64,000 nt of DNA from Prochlorococcus sp. AG-442-N17 (lineage in GTDB: Bacteria > Cyanobacteriota > Cyanobacteriia > PCC-6307 > Cyanobiaceae). Both the position numbers and the translations under genes were made by a program. Positions 1 to 9,104 of this stretch are shown here, one piece after another; position 1 is the first letter of the stretch; each line of letters begins with the position of its first letter. The DNA lies in contig QCPY01000002.1 in assembly GCA_003212375.1 (NCBI GenBank), forward strand, positions 1 to 64,000, given 5' to 3'. Below the pieces are notes generated by a model, which was not told the DNA's origin, made no database searches, and saw nothing but the letters and a program-made list of their open reading frames with translations.

Positions 1-287
1 TCAACTTTTTCAAATTCTTTTTTTTCTACTTCTTCAACTCCTGTAGATGCTATTGATGGAGATTCATTTGGGCTCTCTTTTCGTTCCCAAACTTTTTCAA
101 TTTCAAGATATTGATTTTTTTTAAATCCATCATACTTAACCCATTTTATTTTTTTATTTCCCAATATATTATTCTCAGAATTATTTATTGAATTTGCCTT
201 AGCCTCAAATCTGCAGCAAATCATGAATAATGAAAAGAATCCAAGTCCACTTAATAATAGTTTTAAATTTATTAGTTGATGTTTCAT
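1..287 (-). CDS. N-terminal part of a secreted or envelope protein (cut by window edge)
   Basis: An open frame runs from an ATG at 287 to the window edge, giving 95 residues without a stop. It begins with a basic residue and a hydrophobic stretch (about residues 8-25, LLLSGLGFFSLFMICC) followed by FEAKA, which reads as a signal peptide. The rest is charged and rich in K, E and S. From recalled gene order in marine picocyanobacteria, the gene next to purC is often an Omp85/BamA-type outer membrane protein. No Omp85 domain is visible in the part present, so that identity is inference only. Confidence 0.5.
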   Translation of the reverse strand, partial: MKHQLINLKLLLSGLGFFSLFMICCRFEAKANSINNSENNILGNKKIKWVKYDGFKKNQYLEIEKVWERKESPNESPSIASTGVEEVEKKEFEKV

Positions 288-321
288 AATAAATTAAATC
301 AAAATTACATTAGCGTTTGTT

Positions 322-1059
322 TTAGTTAGAATTAATGAAATTATTGATTCTATTTTTAATTTCAGTATAAGCCTCAATAAAGCCTCCTAAATCATTTCTA
401 AATCTATCTTTATCTAGACTAACAATAGTACCATTATTTTGATTAAGATCCCATAACCGACAATTATCAGGACTGATTTCATCACCTAAAAGAATTTGAC
501 CTTTAGAGTTATAACCAAACTCTAATTTAAAATCTACAAGTTCTAGCTTGATATTATAGAAAAAAGGTTTTAGTACTTTATTGATCTTTAATGTCATATT
601 TATAATAAATTCTAAATCTTGATTATCTATTATTTTTAATAAGTTTATTCTATCTTTTGTAAGCAATGGGTCGTTAAGTTTGTCATTCTTTAGATAAAAA
701 TCAATCAAAGGAGCTTCCAAAACAGATCCTGGTTTTATTGTAGTTTGTTTACAGAGAGAACCATACGCAATATTTCTTAGAACAACTTCGAGAGGAATAA
801 TTTTTATTTTTTGAGTAATCATTGAATTATTGTTTTTGAGTTCAAGATAATGCGTTGGTATTTGATTTTTGGCAAGAAACTCAAATATTTTTGAACTTAT
901 AAGACAATTTAATTCCCCTTTACCTTCAAACTTAGATTTCTTTAATGCATTGAAAGCCGTAGCATCATCTTTAAATTCAATTATTACTTTTTCTGAATCT
1001 CTATGAGCAAATATTTTTTTTGCTTTTCCTTCATAAAGTAACCCAAATTCGCTGTTCAT
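322..1059 (-). CDS. purC: Phosphoribosylaminoimidazole-succinocarboxamide synthase
   Basis: SAICAR synthase joins aspartate to CAIR using ATP in de novo purine synthesis. The 245-residue product has the family N-terminus LLYEGKAKKIF, the RNIAYGSLCK segment, and the C-terminal block ELVDFKLEFG followed by GDEISPDNCRLWD, which is the signature of bacterial PurC. Length is normal. It is divergent from purD across a 133-bp spacer, so two enzymes of the same pathway probably share a promoter region. Confidence 0.96.
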   Translation of the reverse strand: MNSEFGLLYEGKAKKIFAHRDSEKVIIEFKDDATAFNALKKSKFEGKGELNCLISSKIFEFLAKNQIPTHYLELKNNNSMITQKIKIIPLEVVLRNIAYGSLCKQTTIKPGSVLEAPLIDFYLKNDKLNDPLLTKDRINLLKIIDNQDLEFIINMTLKINKVLKPFFYNIKLELVDFKLEFGYNSKGQILLGDEISPDNCRLWDLNQNNGTIVSLDKDRFRNDLGGFIEAYTEIKNRINNFINSN

Positions 1060-1192
1060 GAAAAGAATCCTTAAAAACTAAAAATAGAATATAATTGTTT
1101 TGTTTACTTGCACTAGAATTTTTTAATAGATTTATTTTTTCAACTTTAACTGATTTTTCAATCAAACATTAGAATATTTAATAAACGAATAA

Positions 1193-2512
1193 ATGATTAT
1201 CGAATCAACCAACTATAAAAGCTCTGATAAATTAGAAAATATTTTGATAATTGGTAATGGTGGGAGAGAAAATGCTTTGGCATGGGCAATTCAAAAAAAC
1301 GAATTAATCAAAAGAATTTATTTACTTCCAGGAAATGCTGGCTCAAAAAAAATAAACAAATCTGAGAGATTAAGCTTAAATTTAAATAATATTAAAGAAT
1401 TAATTAAAAAACTAAAATATTTAAAAATCGATTTAGTAGTTATAGGACCAGAAACCCCGTTAGCAGAGGGATTAGGTGAGATTCTTCGTGAAAACAACTT
1501 TGATGTATTCGGTCCTGGATCGGATGGAGCAAAATTAGAGTCTAGTAAATCTTGGGCAAAGGAATTCATGAAAGAAGCAAAAATCCCAACTGCAAATTTT
1601 TGGAAAGTTAAATCATTAGAGGAGGCAAAAGAAATTATATTCTCATCTCCGAATCCGTTAGTAGTAAAAGCTGACGGATTAGCTTCAGGAAAAGGAGTTT
1701 TTATCCCAAAAACAAAAAAGGAATCTTTAAAAGCTACAGAAGAGATAATTAAAGGTAAGTTTGGCAATGCTGGTGAAATAGTTGTTTTGGAAGAAAAAAT
1801 TGAGGGACCAGAAGTTTCAGTTTTTGCTCTATGCGATGGGAGAAATTACGTTTTACTTCCCACAGCTCAAGATCATAAAAGACTTAATGAAAATGATGAA
1901 GGACCAAATACGGGTGGTATGGGAGCTTATTCCCCTACCCCACTAATTACAAAACCTATGCTTAAAAGGATAAAAAAGGAAATAATTGATCCAACAATAG
2001 ATGCGTTGGTGAGAAAGAATATAAACTATAGAGGAGTATTATATTTTGGACTAATGATCACGAAATCAGGTCCAAAAGTTATAGAATATAATTGTAGATT
2101 TGGTGATCCAGAATGCCAAACAATAATGCCATTGATGGATAAGAATTTTGTATTTCTCTTACAAAAATGTGCATTGGGTAAATTGATAGGTAATGAGACA
2201 ATTGAAATGTCTGATAGATCAAGTGGTTGTGTAATCGCCACTTCAAAAGGTTATCCTCTTAACTATGAAATAGGTTTTCCTATAAATTATGGAAATATTG
2301 ATTTTAGAGATTGTCAAATTTTCGATTCTGGCACATCTCTAAATTCAAAAGGTCAATTAATAACAGATGGAGGTAGGGTGCTCAGTATTGTTTGTCAAGG
2401 CAAAGATTTTGATACTGTCTTTGAAAAGGCTTATAAAAATTTGAAAGAAATCAGTTTTGAGGGAATATTTTATAGAAAAGATATTGGTCATCAAGTCAGA
2501 AAAAAACCATAA
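1193..2512 (+). CDS. purD: Phosphoribosylamine-glycine ligase
   Basis: GAR synthetase performs the second step of purine synthesis (phosphoribosylamine + glycine + ATP). The 439-residue ATP-grasp protein shows NGGRENALAWAI near the N-terminus, VVIGPETPLAEGL, the ATP-grasp loop VVKADGLASGKGV, and the signature RFGDPECQ. The MIIESTNYKSSDKLEN extension before the conserved start of the fold means translation could begin slightly later, but the ATG at 1193 is the only good upstream start. nblS follows after 17 bp, so co-transcription is possible. Confidence 0.96.
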   Translation: MIIESTNYKSSDKLENILIIGNGGRENALAWAIQKNELIKRIYLLPGNAGSKKINKSERLSLNLNNIKELIKKLKYLKIDLVVIGPETPLAEGLGEILRENNFDVFGPGSDGAKLESSKSWAKEFMKEAKIPTANFWKVKSLEEAKEIIFSSPNPLVVKADGLASGKGVFIPKTKKESLKATEEIIKGKFGNAGEIVVLEEKIEGPEVSVFALCDGRNYVLLPTAQDHKRLNENDEGPNTGGMGAYSPTPLITKPMLKRIKKEIIDPTIDALVRKNINYRGVLYFGLMITKSGPKVIEYNCRFGDPECQTIMPLMDKNFVFLLQKCALGKLIGNETIEMSDRSSGCVIATSKGYPLNYEIGFPINYGNIDFRDCQIFDSGTSLNSKGQLITDGGRVLSIVCQGKDFDTVFEKAYKNLKEISFEGIFYRKDIGHQVRKKP

Positions 2513-2529
2513 ATTAAAGGAATAATTAA

Positions 2530-4587
2530 ATGATTGATAGCAATGAATCTAATAAAATAGAATTTAATTCTTCTAACCATACTATTGAAGATGACAGCTC
2601 TGATTTTTCAAATAAAGTTTTAAATTGGTGGAGTGGTTTTAGCTTAAGAACGAAATTATTAGCAATTGCCACACTTGTTGTAAGTCTTTTAATGACCGGC
2701 ATAACTTTTTTTGCTCTAAATACTATACAAAGAGATGCAGGAATGAATGATACTAGATACGCAAGAGATCTAGGCCTTCTACTATCAGGGAACGTGACAG
2801 AACTAGTTGCGAATAATCAAAAGAAAGAAATCTCGAATGTTGCAGAAAAGTTCTGGAGATCAAGTAGAAATTTACGTTATATTTTTTTTACTGATTCTGA
2901 AGATATTGTTCAACTTGGTATCCCAATTAGCGCTACTCCCTCAAGTTCAGATAATCAATTTCAGTTAACTAGAAGATTAAAGTTACCAGCGGAATTAAAG
3001 AAAAGACCGCAATTTCCTTTAGTTAGACAGCATGCTACTCCCCAAGGACAAGTCACAGATGTATTCGTACCTATGTTATGGAAAGGCAAGTATCTTGGAA
3101 CATTAGCTTTAGGAGTTACCCCTAACAAAAAAGCTTTAGCTAGTGCTGCTTTAACCAGAGAAGTGACAATAGCAGTTTTTATTTCTATCTGGGTTTTAGT
3201 AATTCTTGGGGCAGTATTTAATGCTTTAACAATTACAAGACCAGTAAGAGAATTAGTAAGAGGTGTTAGAGAAATTTCGAAAGGTAATTTCAAATCAAGG
3301 ATCTCTTTACCTATGACTGGAGACCTTGGCGAATTACTTACTGGTTTCAACAGAATGGCTTCTCAACTGGAGAATTATAATGAAGCAAATATTGAAGAAC
3401 TTAAAGCGGCTCAGATAAAACAACAGTCACTAATAGCTACTATGGCTGATGGGGCGATATTGCTGGACTCTAAAGGCAAAATTGTTCTTACTAATCCAAC
3501 AGCAAAAAGATTATTTCGTTGGGAAGGAAGATTTTTAGAAGGTAAATATATTTTGAATGAAATTCCCGAAATTTTATCTAATGACTTGCACACCAATATT
3601 GAATCAATTTTAAATAGAGAGAAAGAAAGTGACGATTTAAGGTGCAGCTTCGGGGAACCCGCACGGACCCTAAGAATTGTTTTACAGTCAGTTTTAGATA
3701 CAAATAAAATTGAATTAAAAGGTATAGCAGTAACTATTCAAGATTTAACAAGAGAAGTTGAACTCAATGCAGCACAAAATAGATTTATAAGTAATGTTTC
3801 TCATGAACTAAGAACTCCACTCTTTAATATAAAAAGTTACGTAGAGACTTTATATGACTTAAAAGATCAACTTTCTAATGATGAGCAACTTGAATTTTTG
3901 GGTATTGCCAATTCAGAGACTGATAGATTAACAAGACTGGTAAATGATGTCCTTGATTTATCAAGATTGGAGTCAGGTAAAATAATTCAATTGGAACCAA
4001 TGGAAATTAAGCCAGCCATTGAGCAAACATTAAGAAATTACAGGCTTAATGCTACTGAAAAAAATGTTTCCTTAGCGCATGAAATAGAAGAAAATATCCC
4101 ATCAATTCTTGGAAATTTCGACTTACTTTTACAAGTTTTTGATAATCTACTGGGTAACGGTTTAAAATTTAGTCCCAAAAACAGTACTCTTAAAATTAGG
4201 GCTTATACTTGGCCTGATTCATGTCCAGCATTCCCTCCTAATAACATTAAAGAGGCTCCTCAATGCGAATTAGTTTCACCTTTACCTAAAGTAAGAATTG
4301 AAATTGCCGATACAGGTTCAGGCATATCTCAGAGCGATCAAGAAAAAATATTTGATCGTTTTTATAGAGTCGAAAATGCTGTTCATACCGAACAAGGAAC
4401 AGGATTAGGCTTATCAATTGTGAGAGGAATAATTGAGAAACATGGTGGTGAAATACGCATGGCTAGCGAACTAGGTATCGGTACAACATTTTGGTTTGAT
4501 TTACCTTTAGAACAATCTGACAAAGACGAATTGCTCACTAAAACAATTAGTAGTTCAGAAAATTTTTCTGATTCTCAAGTAAGTTAA
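2530..4587 (+). CDS. nblS: NblS-type membrane sensor histidine kinase
   Basis: A 685-residue two-component sensor. In order it has transmembrane segment 1 (about residues 42-65), an extracytoplasmic sensor region, transmembrane segment 2 (about 209-232), HAMP (about 233-285), a PAS domain (about 298-410), HisKA with phospho-acceptor His425 in SHELRTPL, and HATPase_c with the N-box DNLLGNG near 538, DTGSGIS near 594 and GTGLGLS. NblS (Hik33/DspA) is the conserved cyanobacterial kinase controlling high-light, nutrient and hli gene responses. The hli pairs further along this window are plausible targets by family knowledge, not by anything visible here. It converges on kaiC with a 5-bp gap. Confidence 0.93.
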   Translation: MIDSNESNKIEFNSSNHTIEDDSSDFSNKVLNWWSGFSLRTKLLAIATLVVSLLMTGITFFALNTIQRDAGMNDTRYARDLGLLLSGNVTELVANNQKKEISNVAEKFWRSSRNLRYIFFTDSEDIVQLGIPISATPSSSDNQFQLTRRLKLPAELKKRPQFPLVRQHATPQGQVTDVFVPMLWKGKYLGTLALGVTPNKKALASAALTREVTIAVFISIWVLVILGAVFNALTITRPVRELVRGVREISKGNFKSRISLPMTGDLGELLTGFNRMASQLENYNEANIEELKAAQIKQQSLIATMADGAILLDSKGKIVLTNPTAKRLFRWEGRFLEGKYILNEIPEILSNDLHTNIESILNREKESDDLRCSFGEPARTLRIVLQSVLDTNKIELKGIAVTIQDLTREVELNAAQNRFISNVSHELRTPLFNIKSYVETLYDLKDQLSNDEQLEFLGIANSETDRLTRLVNDVLDLSRLESGKIIQLEPMEIKPAIEQTLRNYRLNATEKNVSLAHEIEENIPSILGNFDLLLQVFDNLLGNGLKFSPKNSTLKIRAYTWPDSCPAFPPNNIKEAPQCELVSPLPKVRIEIADTGSGISQSDQEKIFDRFYRVENAVHTEQGTGLGLSIVRGIIEKHGGEIRMASELGIGTTFWFDLPLEQSDKDELLTKTISSSENFSDSQVS

Positions 4588-4592
4588 TTTAT

Positions 4593-6122
4593 CTAATTTT
4601 TATCGACCCCTTTAAAAATATTCTGAACATTCTGATCAGGATTAATCCTATGAGGGGCTCCACTAAATATTTGCTCAAAATTAGAAAATGAATCTTTTAT
4701 TTCAGGGCCTTGGCTTGTAATTATAAATTCCCTTATCCTTTTGTCATGCCACGACCCTCGCATTTTAAAAACATTTAAAGCTCTAGCCATTTCTCCCTTT
4801 ATTTCAACGTATTGAAGTAACAAAATAGTATCAGTGATAGTTGAAATATGAGAGTCGGTAATCGAATGACTTCCCATGAATTCTTCAGCAGTATTTGTAA
4901 AAAAGCCTGCTATTTCTTCTTGTTTTGAATAACCAGTAACTCCAATTACAAATTGTCTAAAAGCATTCAAACTAACACCTCTGGCAAGTGCTGAGAGAGA
5001 ATCAATTGCCATTCTTTTTGGCTTAAATTGATTTATTTGCGTTTTTATAATTTGAAGATGATCTTCTAAACCAGTAGATTCAGGATATGCACAAATAATT
5101 TTTAATAATCCATCACTTTCCATTCTTTCAAAATCTATTCCCCAACTTGTTGCATTTCTAAGTAGTTGTGCTCTAGATTCTTCATATGCAAACAGTATTG
5201 CTCTTTCATTATGGTTATAAGCATCTTCAATAAATTTAGATACAAGCATTGTTTTACCTGTACCAGTAGCACCAGTTGCCAAAATTATTGAATCCTGAAA
5301 ATAACCACCTCCACACATTTCATCAAGATCTTTAACACCTGAACTTATCCTAATATTTGAGGATCTTTGTGTTAATCTCATAGCTCCCAAGGCAAAAACA
5401 CTTATACCATCATCTCCCATTGTGAATGGAAATTCTCCTTTCATATGTACCGTACCTCTCAACTTTAAAACTTCTAAGGTTCTTCTTCTCTTTTCCGATT
5501 CAAGAACATTTCTGAGTAATACGACATTATCAGATACAAACTCCTCAACTCCATAACGAGCTATTGGACCATAATCATCTACCCTTTCAGTAGTCATAAT
5601 AGTGGTAACTCCTATCTCTTTTAATCTTGCAATAAGTCTAAAAATCTCTCTTCTGACAACATAAATAGCATCATACTGCTGGAAAACAGCAGTAATTGAG
5701 TCTATTGCTACCCTTTTTGCTTTATATTTTCTTATCGCATAACTAATTCTTTCAATTAAACCTGAAAGATCAAAATTACCAGCAACATCTTGTCCATCAG
5801 GATCAGGGGATGCGTCCAAGATAAAAAGTTTATTTTGATCAATTAATTTCTGTAAGTCCCATCGGAAACTAGCCGCATTTCTAATTATATCTAAAGGTGA
5901 TTCTTCAAAGGTTACAAAAATTCCCGGTTCATCAAAATTGCAAATTCCATGATGCAAATATTGTAGAGAAAAAACAGTTTTACCAGTTCCAGATGTTCCA
6001 CTAACAAGTGTACTCCTCGCAGCAGGTAACCCGCCTCTACAAACATCATCAAACCCTTCTATTCCAGTAGGTAATTTCTGGACTTGCATTTTATTTGATT
6101 TAATTATCTTTTTATCTTTCAT
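4593..6122 (-). CDS. kaiC: Circadian clock protein KaiC
   Basis: KaiC is a double RecA-like ATPase with autokinase and autophosphatase activity. Two P-loops are visible: GTSGTGKT in the CI half (about residue 46) and GATGTGKT in CII (about residue 288). The CI catalytic glutamate pair is in VTFEESP. The CII phosphorylation pair is Ser427/Thr428 in DSHISTITDT. The 509-residue protein ends NIFKGVDKN, about ten residues shorter than Synechococcus elongatus KaiC at the tail that KaiA binds. That fits the absence of kaiA here. kaiB lies 62 bp upstream on the same strand. Confidence 0.97.
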   Translation of the reverse strand: MKDKKIIKSNKMQVQKLPTGIEGFDDVCRGGLPAARSTLVSGTSGTGKTVFSLQYLHHGICNFDEPGIFVTFEESPLDIIRNAASFRWDLQKLIDQNKLFILDASPDPDGQDVAGNFDLSGLIERISYAIRKYKAKRVAIDSITAVFQQYDAIYVVRREIFRLIARLKEIGVTTIMTTERVDDYGPIARYGVEEFVSDNVVLLRNVLESEKRRRTLEVLKLRGTVHMKGEFPFTMGDDGISVFALGAMRLTQRSSNIRISSGVKDLDEMCGGGYFQDSIILATGATGTGKTMLVSKFIEDAYNHNERAILFAYEESRAQLLRNATSWGIDFERMESDGLLKIICAYPESTGLEDHLQIIKTQINQFKPKRMAIDSLSALARGVSLNAFRQFVIGVTGYSKQEEIAGFFTNTAEEFMGSHSITDSHISTITDTILLLQYVEIKGEMARALNVFKMRGSWHDKRIREFIITSQGPEIKDSFSNFEQIFSGAPHRINPDQNVQNIFKGVDKN

Positions 6123-6184
6123 AAATAATGATCTAAAGGAATTATTCTCTAATTTAATTAATATTATCCTAATTACAAAAGTTT

Positions 6185-6511
6185 TTATTTGTTTTTTGTA
6201 CCTCCACTATATTCACTCTCTGATAATTCATCAAAAAGCAGATCTAATCCAATTAATACTCTCTCTCTATCTGAAAGATCCCCAATTATCTTCCTAACAG
6301 GTGGTGGTAAAATTTTAGCAAGAGTTGGAGTAGCCAAAATCTTATCTTCTTCAGCAAGTTGAGGTTGTTTAAGCACATCAATTACTTTTAAGGCATAAAT
6401 TCCTTTAAATTCATTTTCAAGAATTTCTTTAAGTGTATTAAGAGCTCTCATTGAATTAGGAGTATTACCCGCTACGTAAAGTTTTAAAATATATGTTTTT
6501 CTTGCCACCAT
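6185..6511 (-). CDS. kaiB: Circadian clock protein KaiB
   Basis: KaiB is the thioredoxin-like fold-switching partner of KaiC. The protein reads [20 protein letters not shown] and continues with [16 protein letters not shown] and [13 protein letters not shown], nearly identical to the family. I chose the ATG at 6511 (108 residues) because it aligns with the known KaiB start; an in-frame start five codons upstream would add MRFQQ. It forms a kaiBC pair with kaiC. The usual third gene, kaiA, is missing between kaiB and rplU. Confidence 0.96.
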   Translation of the reverse strand: MVARKTYILKLYVAGNTPNSMRALNTLKEILENEFKGIYALKVIDVLKQPQLAEEDKILATPTLAKILPPPVRKIIGDLSDRERVLIGLDLLFDELSESEYSGGTKNK

Positions 6512-6607
6512 TTGTTGAAACCTCAAATTAAATAAAAGATTGTTAGTAATAAACCTTGACTAATTACACTATAAAATAAGAAAATAAAAATAACTTTACG
6601 ACTGCTT

Positions 6608-6642
6608 ATCAGGCTGAATCAAATTAAAAATTTGAGCCTGAG
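6608..6642 (+). promoter_or_regulatory. Candidate leader hairpin upstream of rplU
   Basis: The 5' region of rplU holds a two-part inverted repeat. CAGGCT (6610-6615) pairs with AGCCTG (6635-6640). Inside it CAAATT (6620-6625) pairs with AATTTG (6629-6634) around an AAA loop, with a 4-nt bulge on the 5' side. It ends 17 bp before the rplU ATG. A TATAAA box at 6570-6575 could be the -10 element, giving a leader of about 75 nt. Ribosomal protein operons often use such leaders for autoregulation; regulation here is inferred. Confidence 0.45.
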
Positions 6643-6657
6643 TGCGTCTTTGAATAA

Positions 6658-7104
6658 ATGACTTCTTCAAAAAAACCTTCAAATACAACTTTATCAAGAG
6701 ATGATTTGTATGCAATAGCTGAGACTTCAGGCAAACAAGTCTGGTTTGAAGTTGATAAGTATTATGATATTGATAGATTAAATGCTAAAGAAAAAGATAA
6801 AATTACGATTGATAAAATTCTATTAATAAAAGAAAAAGATAAAGTTTCCATTGGAAAGCCTTACATAAAAAATGCAAAAATTGAACTAGAAGTGGTTTCA
6901 CACAAAAGAGATAAAAAGATAATCGTTTATAAAATGCGGCCCAAAAAGAAAACACGTAGAAAAATGGGCCACAGACAAGAACTAACAAGAGTTATGGTAA
7001 AATCAATTTCAATACCAACATCAACCAGTACTTCTAAAAAATCTTCAAAAACTGAAGTAAAAAGAAAGAGTACTAGTACAAAAGCCTCAACTCCCAAAAA
7101 CTAA
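6658..7104 (+). CDS. rplU: 50S ribosomal protein L21
   Basis: L21 is a large-subunit protein bound to 23S rRNA. The 148-residue product contains YAIAETSGKQVWFEVDKYYDI and the C-terminal KTRRKMGHRQELTRVMVKSI, typical of L21. A basic Ser/Thr/Lys-rich tail of about 35 residues extends past the usual end, as in some cyanobacterial homologues. rpmA starts 10 bp downstream, giving the usual rplU-rpmA operon. Confidence 0.96.
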   Translation: MTSSKKPSNTTLSRDDLYAIAETSGKQVWFEVDKYYDIDRLNAKEKDKITIDKILLIKEKDKVSIGKPYIKNAKIELEVVSHKRDKKIIVYKMRPKKKTRRKMGHRQELTRVMVKSISIPTSTSTSKKSSKTEVKRKSTSTKASTPKN

Positions 7105-7113
7105 CTTTTACTA

Positions 7114-7374
7114 ATGGCACATAAAAAAGGAACCGGATCAACCAGAAATGGAAGAGATTCAAATTCTAAAAGACTCGGTGTTAAAGCCTATGGAGGAGAA
7201 AAAGTATCAGCAGGATCTATCATAATTCGTCAAAGAGGTACTTCTTTTTTACCAGGAACTAACGTAGGTAAAGGTAAGGATGATACTCTTTTCGCCCTCA
7301 AAGAGGGTACTGTTAGCTTTGAGAGTATCAAAAGGAATTTGAGAAACAGAAAAAAAGTGCATATACTTATTTAA
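7114..7374 (+). CDS. rpmA: 50S ribosomal protein L27
   Basis: L27 is a large-subunit protein near the peptidyl transferase centre. The 86 residues begin [20 protein letters not shown] and include [17 protein letters not shown], the family signature. Its last 8 nucleotides overlap, tail to tail, the 3' end of the opposite-strand methyltransferase gene, so no terminator fits between them. Confidence 0.97.
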   Translation: MAHKKGTGSTRNGRDSNSKRLGVKAYGGEKVSAGSIIIRQRGTSFLPGTNVGKGKDDTLFALKEGTVSFESIKRNLRNRKKVHILI

Positions 7375-8107
7375 TTTTTTTATAAGTTCTTGTCGTGATT
7401 AGTATAGGATGAAAAACTTCTATGAATTTTGATTGAAGAGTCTTAAAAAATTTTTCAATAATTTCTTTATCGTCAATGTGAAAGGGATATTCATTGTTTT
7501 CTCCTTTATAAAAATACCAATTAAACAAACCAAATGATTGAGGGCCCATAATCTTATGAAAAGCATCAAGCTGAAAAGCTGGATCAGATAAATGCTCTAA
7601 TACATCAAGACAGACGATCGTATCAAATCTTGATATTTTAGTTTCCTTAATTGTTTCGCAAAAAGTGAGCTTATTTCTCAATCCAAGTTTGTCAGCCCTA
7701 AATTCAACAAAATTTCTATTTGTTTGATTAATATCAACAAAAAATACATGCTCAACCTTAGGAGACATAGCATTAGCTAAGGCATGAGTACCGATACCTC
7801 CCCCAAAATCTAAGACCAAATTCTTCGAAAATCTCTGCTGAAGTTTTAACGTATCAACAATATAATCTTTGCTTGAGATATGCCAAGCAGCCAAATCAGC
7901 CAAATGTTTATCTCCAACAATTTCTTTATAAAAATCTCTGGCCTCACCTAAAGTAATTCCTGGATGAAGATTTGCTAAATCCATCTTTGCATTTTCGAGA
8001 AAACCATCTAAAGCATCCTGCTCAATTGACAAAAAATCCATTAGATGAGATTTCAAATCAAAGGCATTATCTATAAATCCTTTTAATATAAAATCATATT
8101 TTTTCAA
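7367..8107 (-). CDS. SAM-dependent class I methyltransferase
   Basis: A 246-residue protein with a central Rossmann-type methyltransferase fold. Motif I is [15 protein letters not shown], an acidic strand end is HVFFVDIN, and [14 protein letters not shown] resembles motif IV of ubiE/Coq5-like enzymes. The first about 90 residues are helical and unrecognised. The substrate cannot be told. It sits alone, convergent with rpmA and divergent from truB. Confidence 0.75.
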   Translation of the reverse strand: MKKYDFILKGFIDNAFDLKSHLMDFLSIEQDALDGFLENAKMDLANLHPGITLGEARDFYKEIVGDKHLADLAAWHISSKDYIVDTLKLQQRFSKNLVLDFGGGIGTHALANAMSPKVEHVFFVDINQTNRNFVEFRADKLGLRNKLTFCETIKETKISRFDTIVCLDVLEHLSDPAFQLDAFHKIMGPQSFGLFNWYFYKGENNEYPFHIDDKEIIEKFFKTLQSKFIEVFHPILITTRTYKKIK

Positions 8108-8183
8108 TTTCTTACTTAAATAATTTCTTTTTTAAGATAATAAAATAGTAAGAAATAATTCTCATAGAAATCTTAATATTAAA

Positions 8184-9101
8184 ATGGAAATTAAACACGG
8201 GTTCATAGTAATAAATAAAGAGAAAGGATGTACATCTTATGATTGCGTTAAACAAATAAGGAATTTATTAAATACCAAAAAAGTTGGGCACACAGGTACT
8301 TTAGATCCTCAGGTAACAGGAACTCTACCAATTGCAATAGGAAGTGCAACCAAATTTATTCAATATTTGCCTCAAGGAAAAACCTATATTGGACAAATTC
8401 AATTAGGCATAAGAACAAAAACTGATGACATACAAGGCGAAATCCTTAAGAAAAAAAAGTGGCCTATTTTAAGCAATAATCAATTAAATAAATATTTAGA
8501 TAACTTTAGAGGGACTTTTCAACAAGTACCCCCGAAAGTATCAAGCGTTCATGTTAATGGAGAAAGAGCTTACAAAAAATCATTGAAGAATGAAGAATTT
8601 GAATTACAGCCAAAAGAAGTAAAAATAGAAGAATTAGAATTAAAAAAATGGGATCAAAATAATGGAATATTGGAAATAAAAGTTTCTTGTAGCTCAGGGA
8701 CTTATATAAGATCAATCGCTAGAGATTTGGGGCAAATTTTAGATTCAGAGGGTTGTCTATTGAACCTAAAAAGAATTTCAGCTTGTGGATTCAACGAGAA
8801 AAATTCTATAAAGATATCTGATCTTAGTGATCTGAATGATAAAATTGAACATTTTATTATTCCCACAATTTCTGCTCTCGATCATATTTCTTCAATAGTT
8901 TTAACTAATCAAGAAGAAATTAACTTTTGGCAAACAGGAAGATTAATTAAAATGGATGTTAATAATTTTGTCAAAAACTGCTCATATGATTACAAAAAAC
9001 CAATAAAAATAATTGACAAAAACAAAATCCTTTTAGGGATGGGTTTTATTAATCAAGAAAAAACCACCTTACATCCTAAATTAGTTCTTAACTCAAAATA
9101 A
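8184..9101 (+). CDS. truB: tRNA pseudouridine(55) synthase
   Basis: TruB converts U55 of the tRNA T-loop to pseudouridine. The 305-residue protein begins [16 protein letters not shown] and has the catalytic block [13 protein letters not shown] with nucleophile Asp41, then [16 protein letters not shown]. The residues after the catalytic Asp are PQVTG rather than the more usual PLATG, a mild variation. Length is normal. It converges with the SpoIID-like gene with a 3-bp gap. Confidence 0.94.
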   Translation: MEIKHGFIVINKEKGCTSYDCVKQIRNLLNTKKVGHTGTLDPQVTGTLPIAIGSATKFIQYLPQGKTYIGQIQLGIRTKTDDIQGEILKKKKWPILSNNQLNKYLDNFRGTFQQVPPKVSSVHVNGERAYKKSLKNEEFELQPKEVKIEELELKKWDQNNGILEIKVSCSSGTYIRSIARDLGQILDSEGCLLNLKRISACGFNEKNSIKISDLSDLNDKIEHFIIPTISALDHISSIVLTNQEEINFWQTGRLIKMDVNNFVKNCSYDYKKPIKIIDKNKILLGMGFINQEKTTLHPKLVLNSK

Positions 9102-9104
9102 TAT

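Noticed and set aside
1318..1767. Long minus-strand frame inside purD (149 codons)
   Set aside because: Shadow of the purD coding frame; composition is not protein-like for a separate gene and purD is complete.
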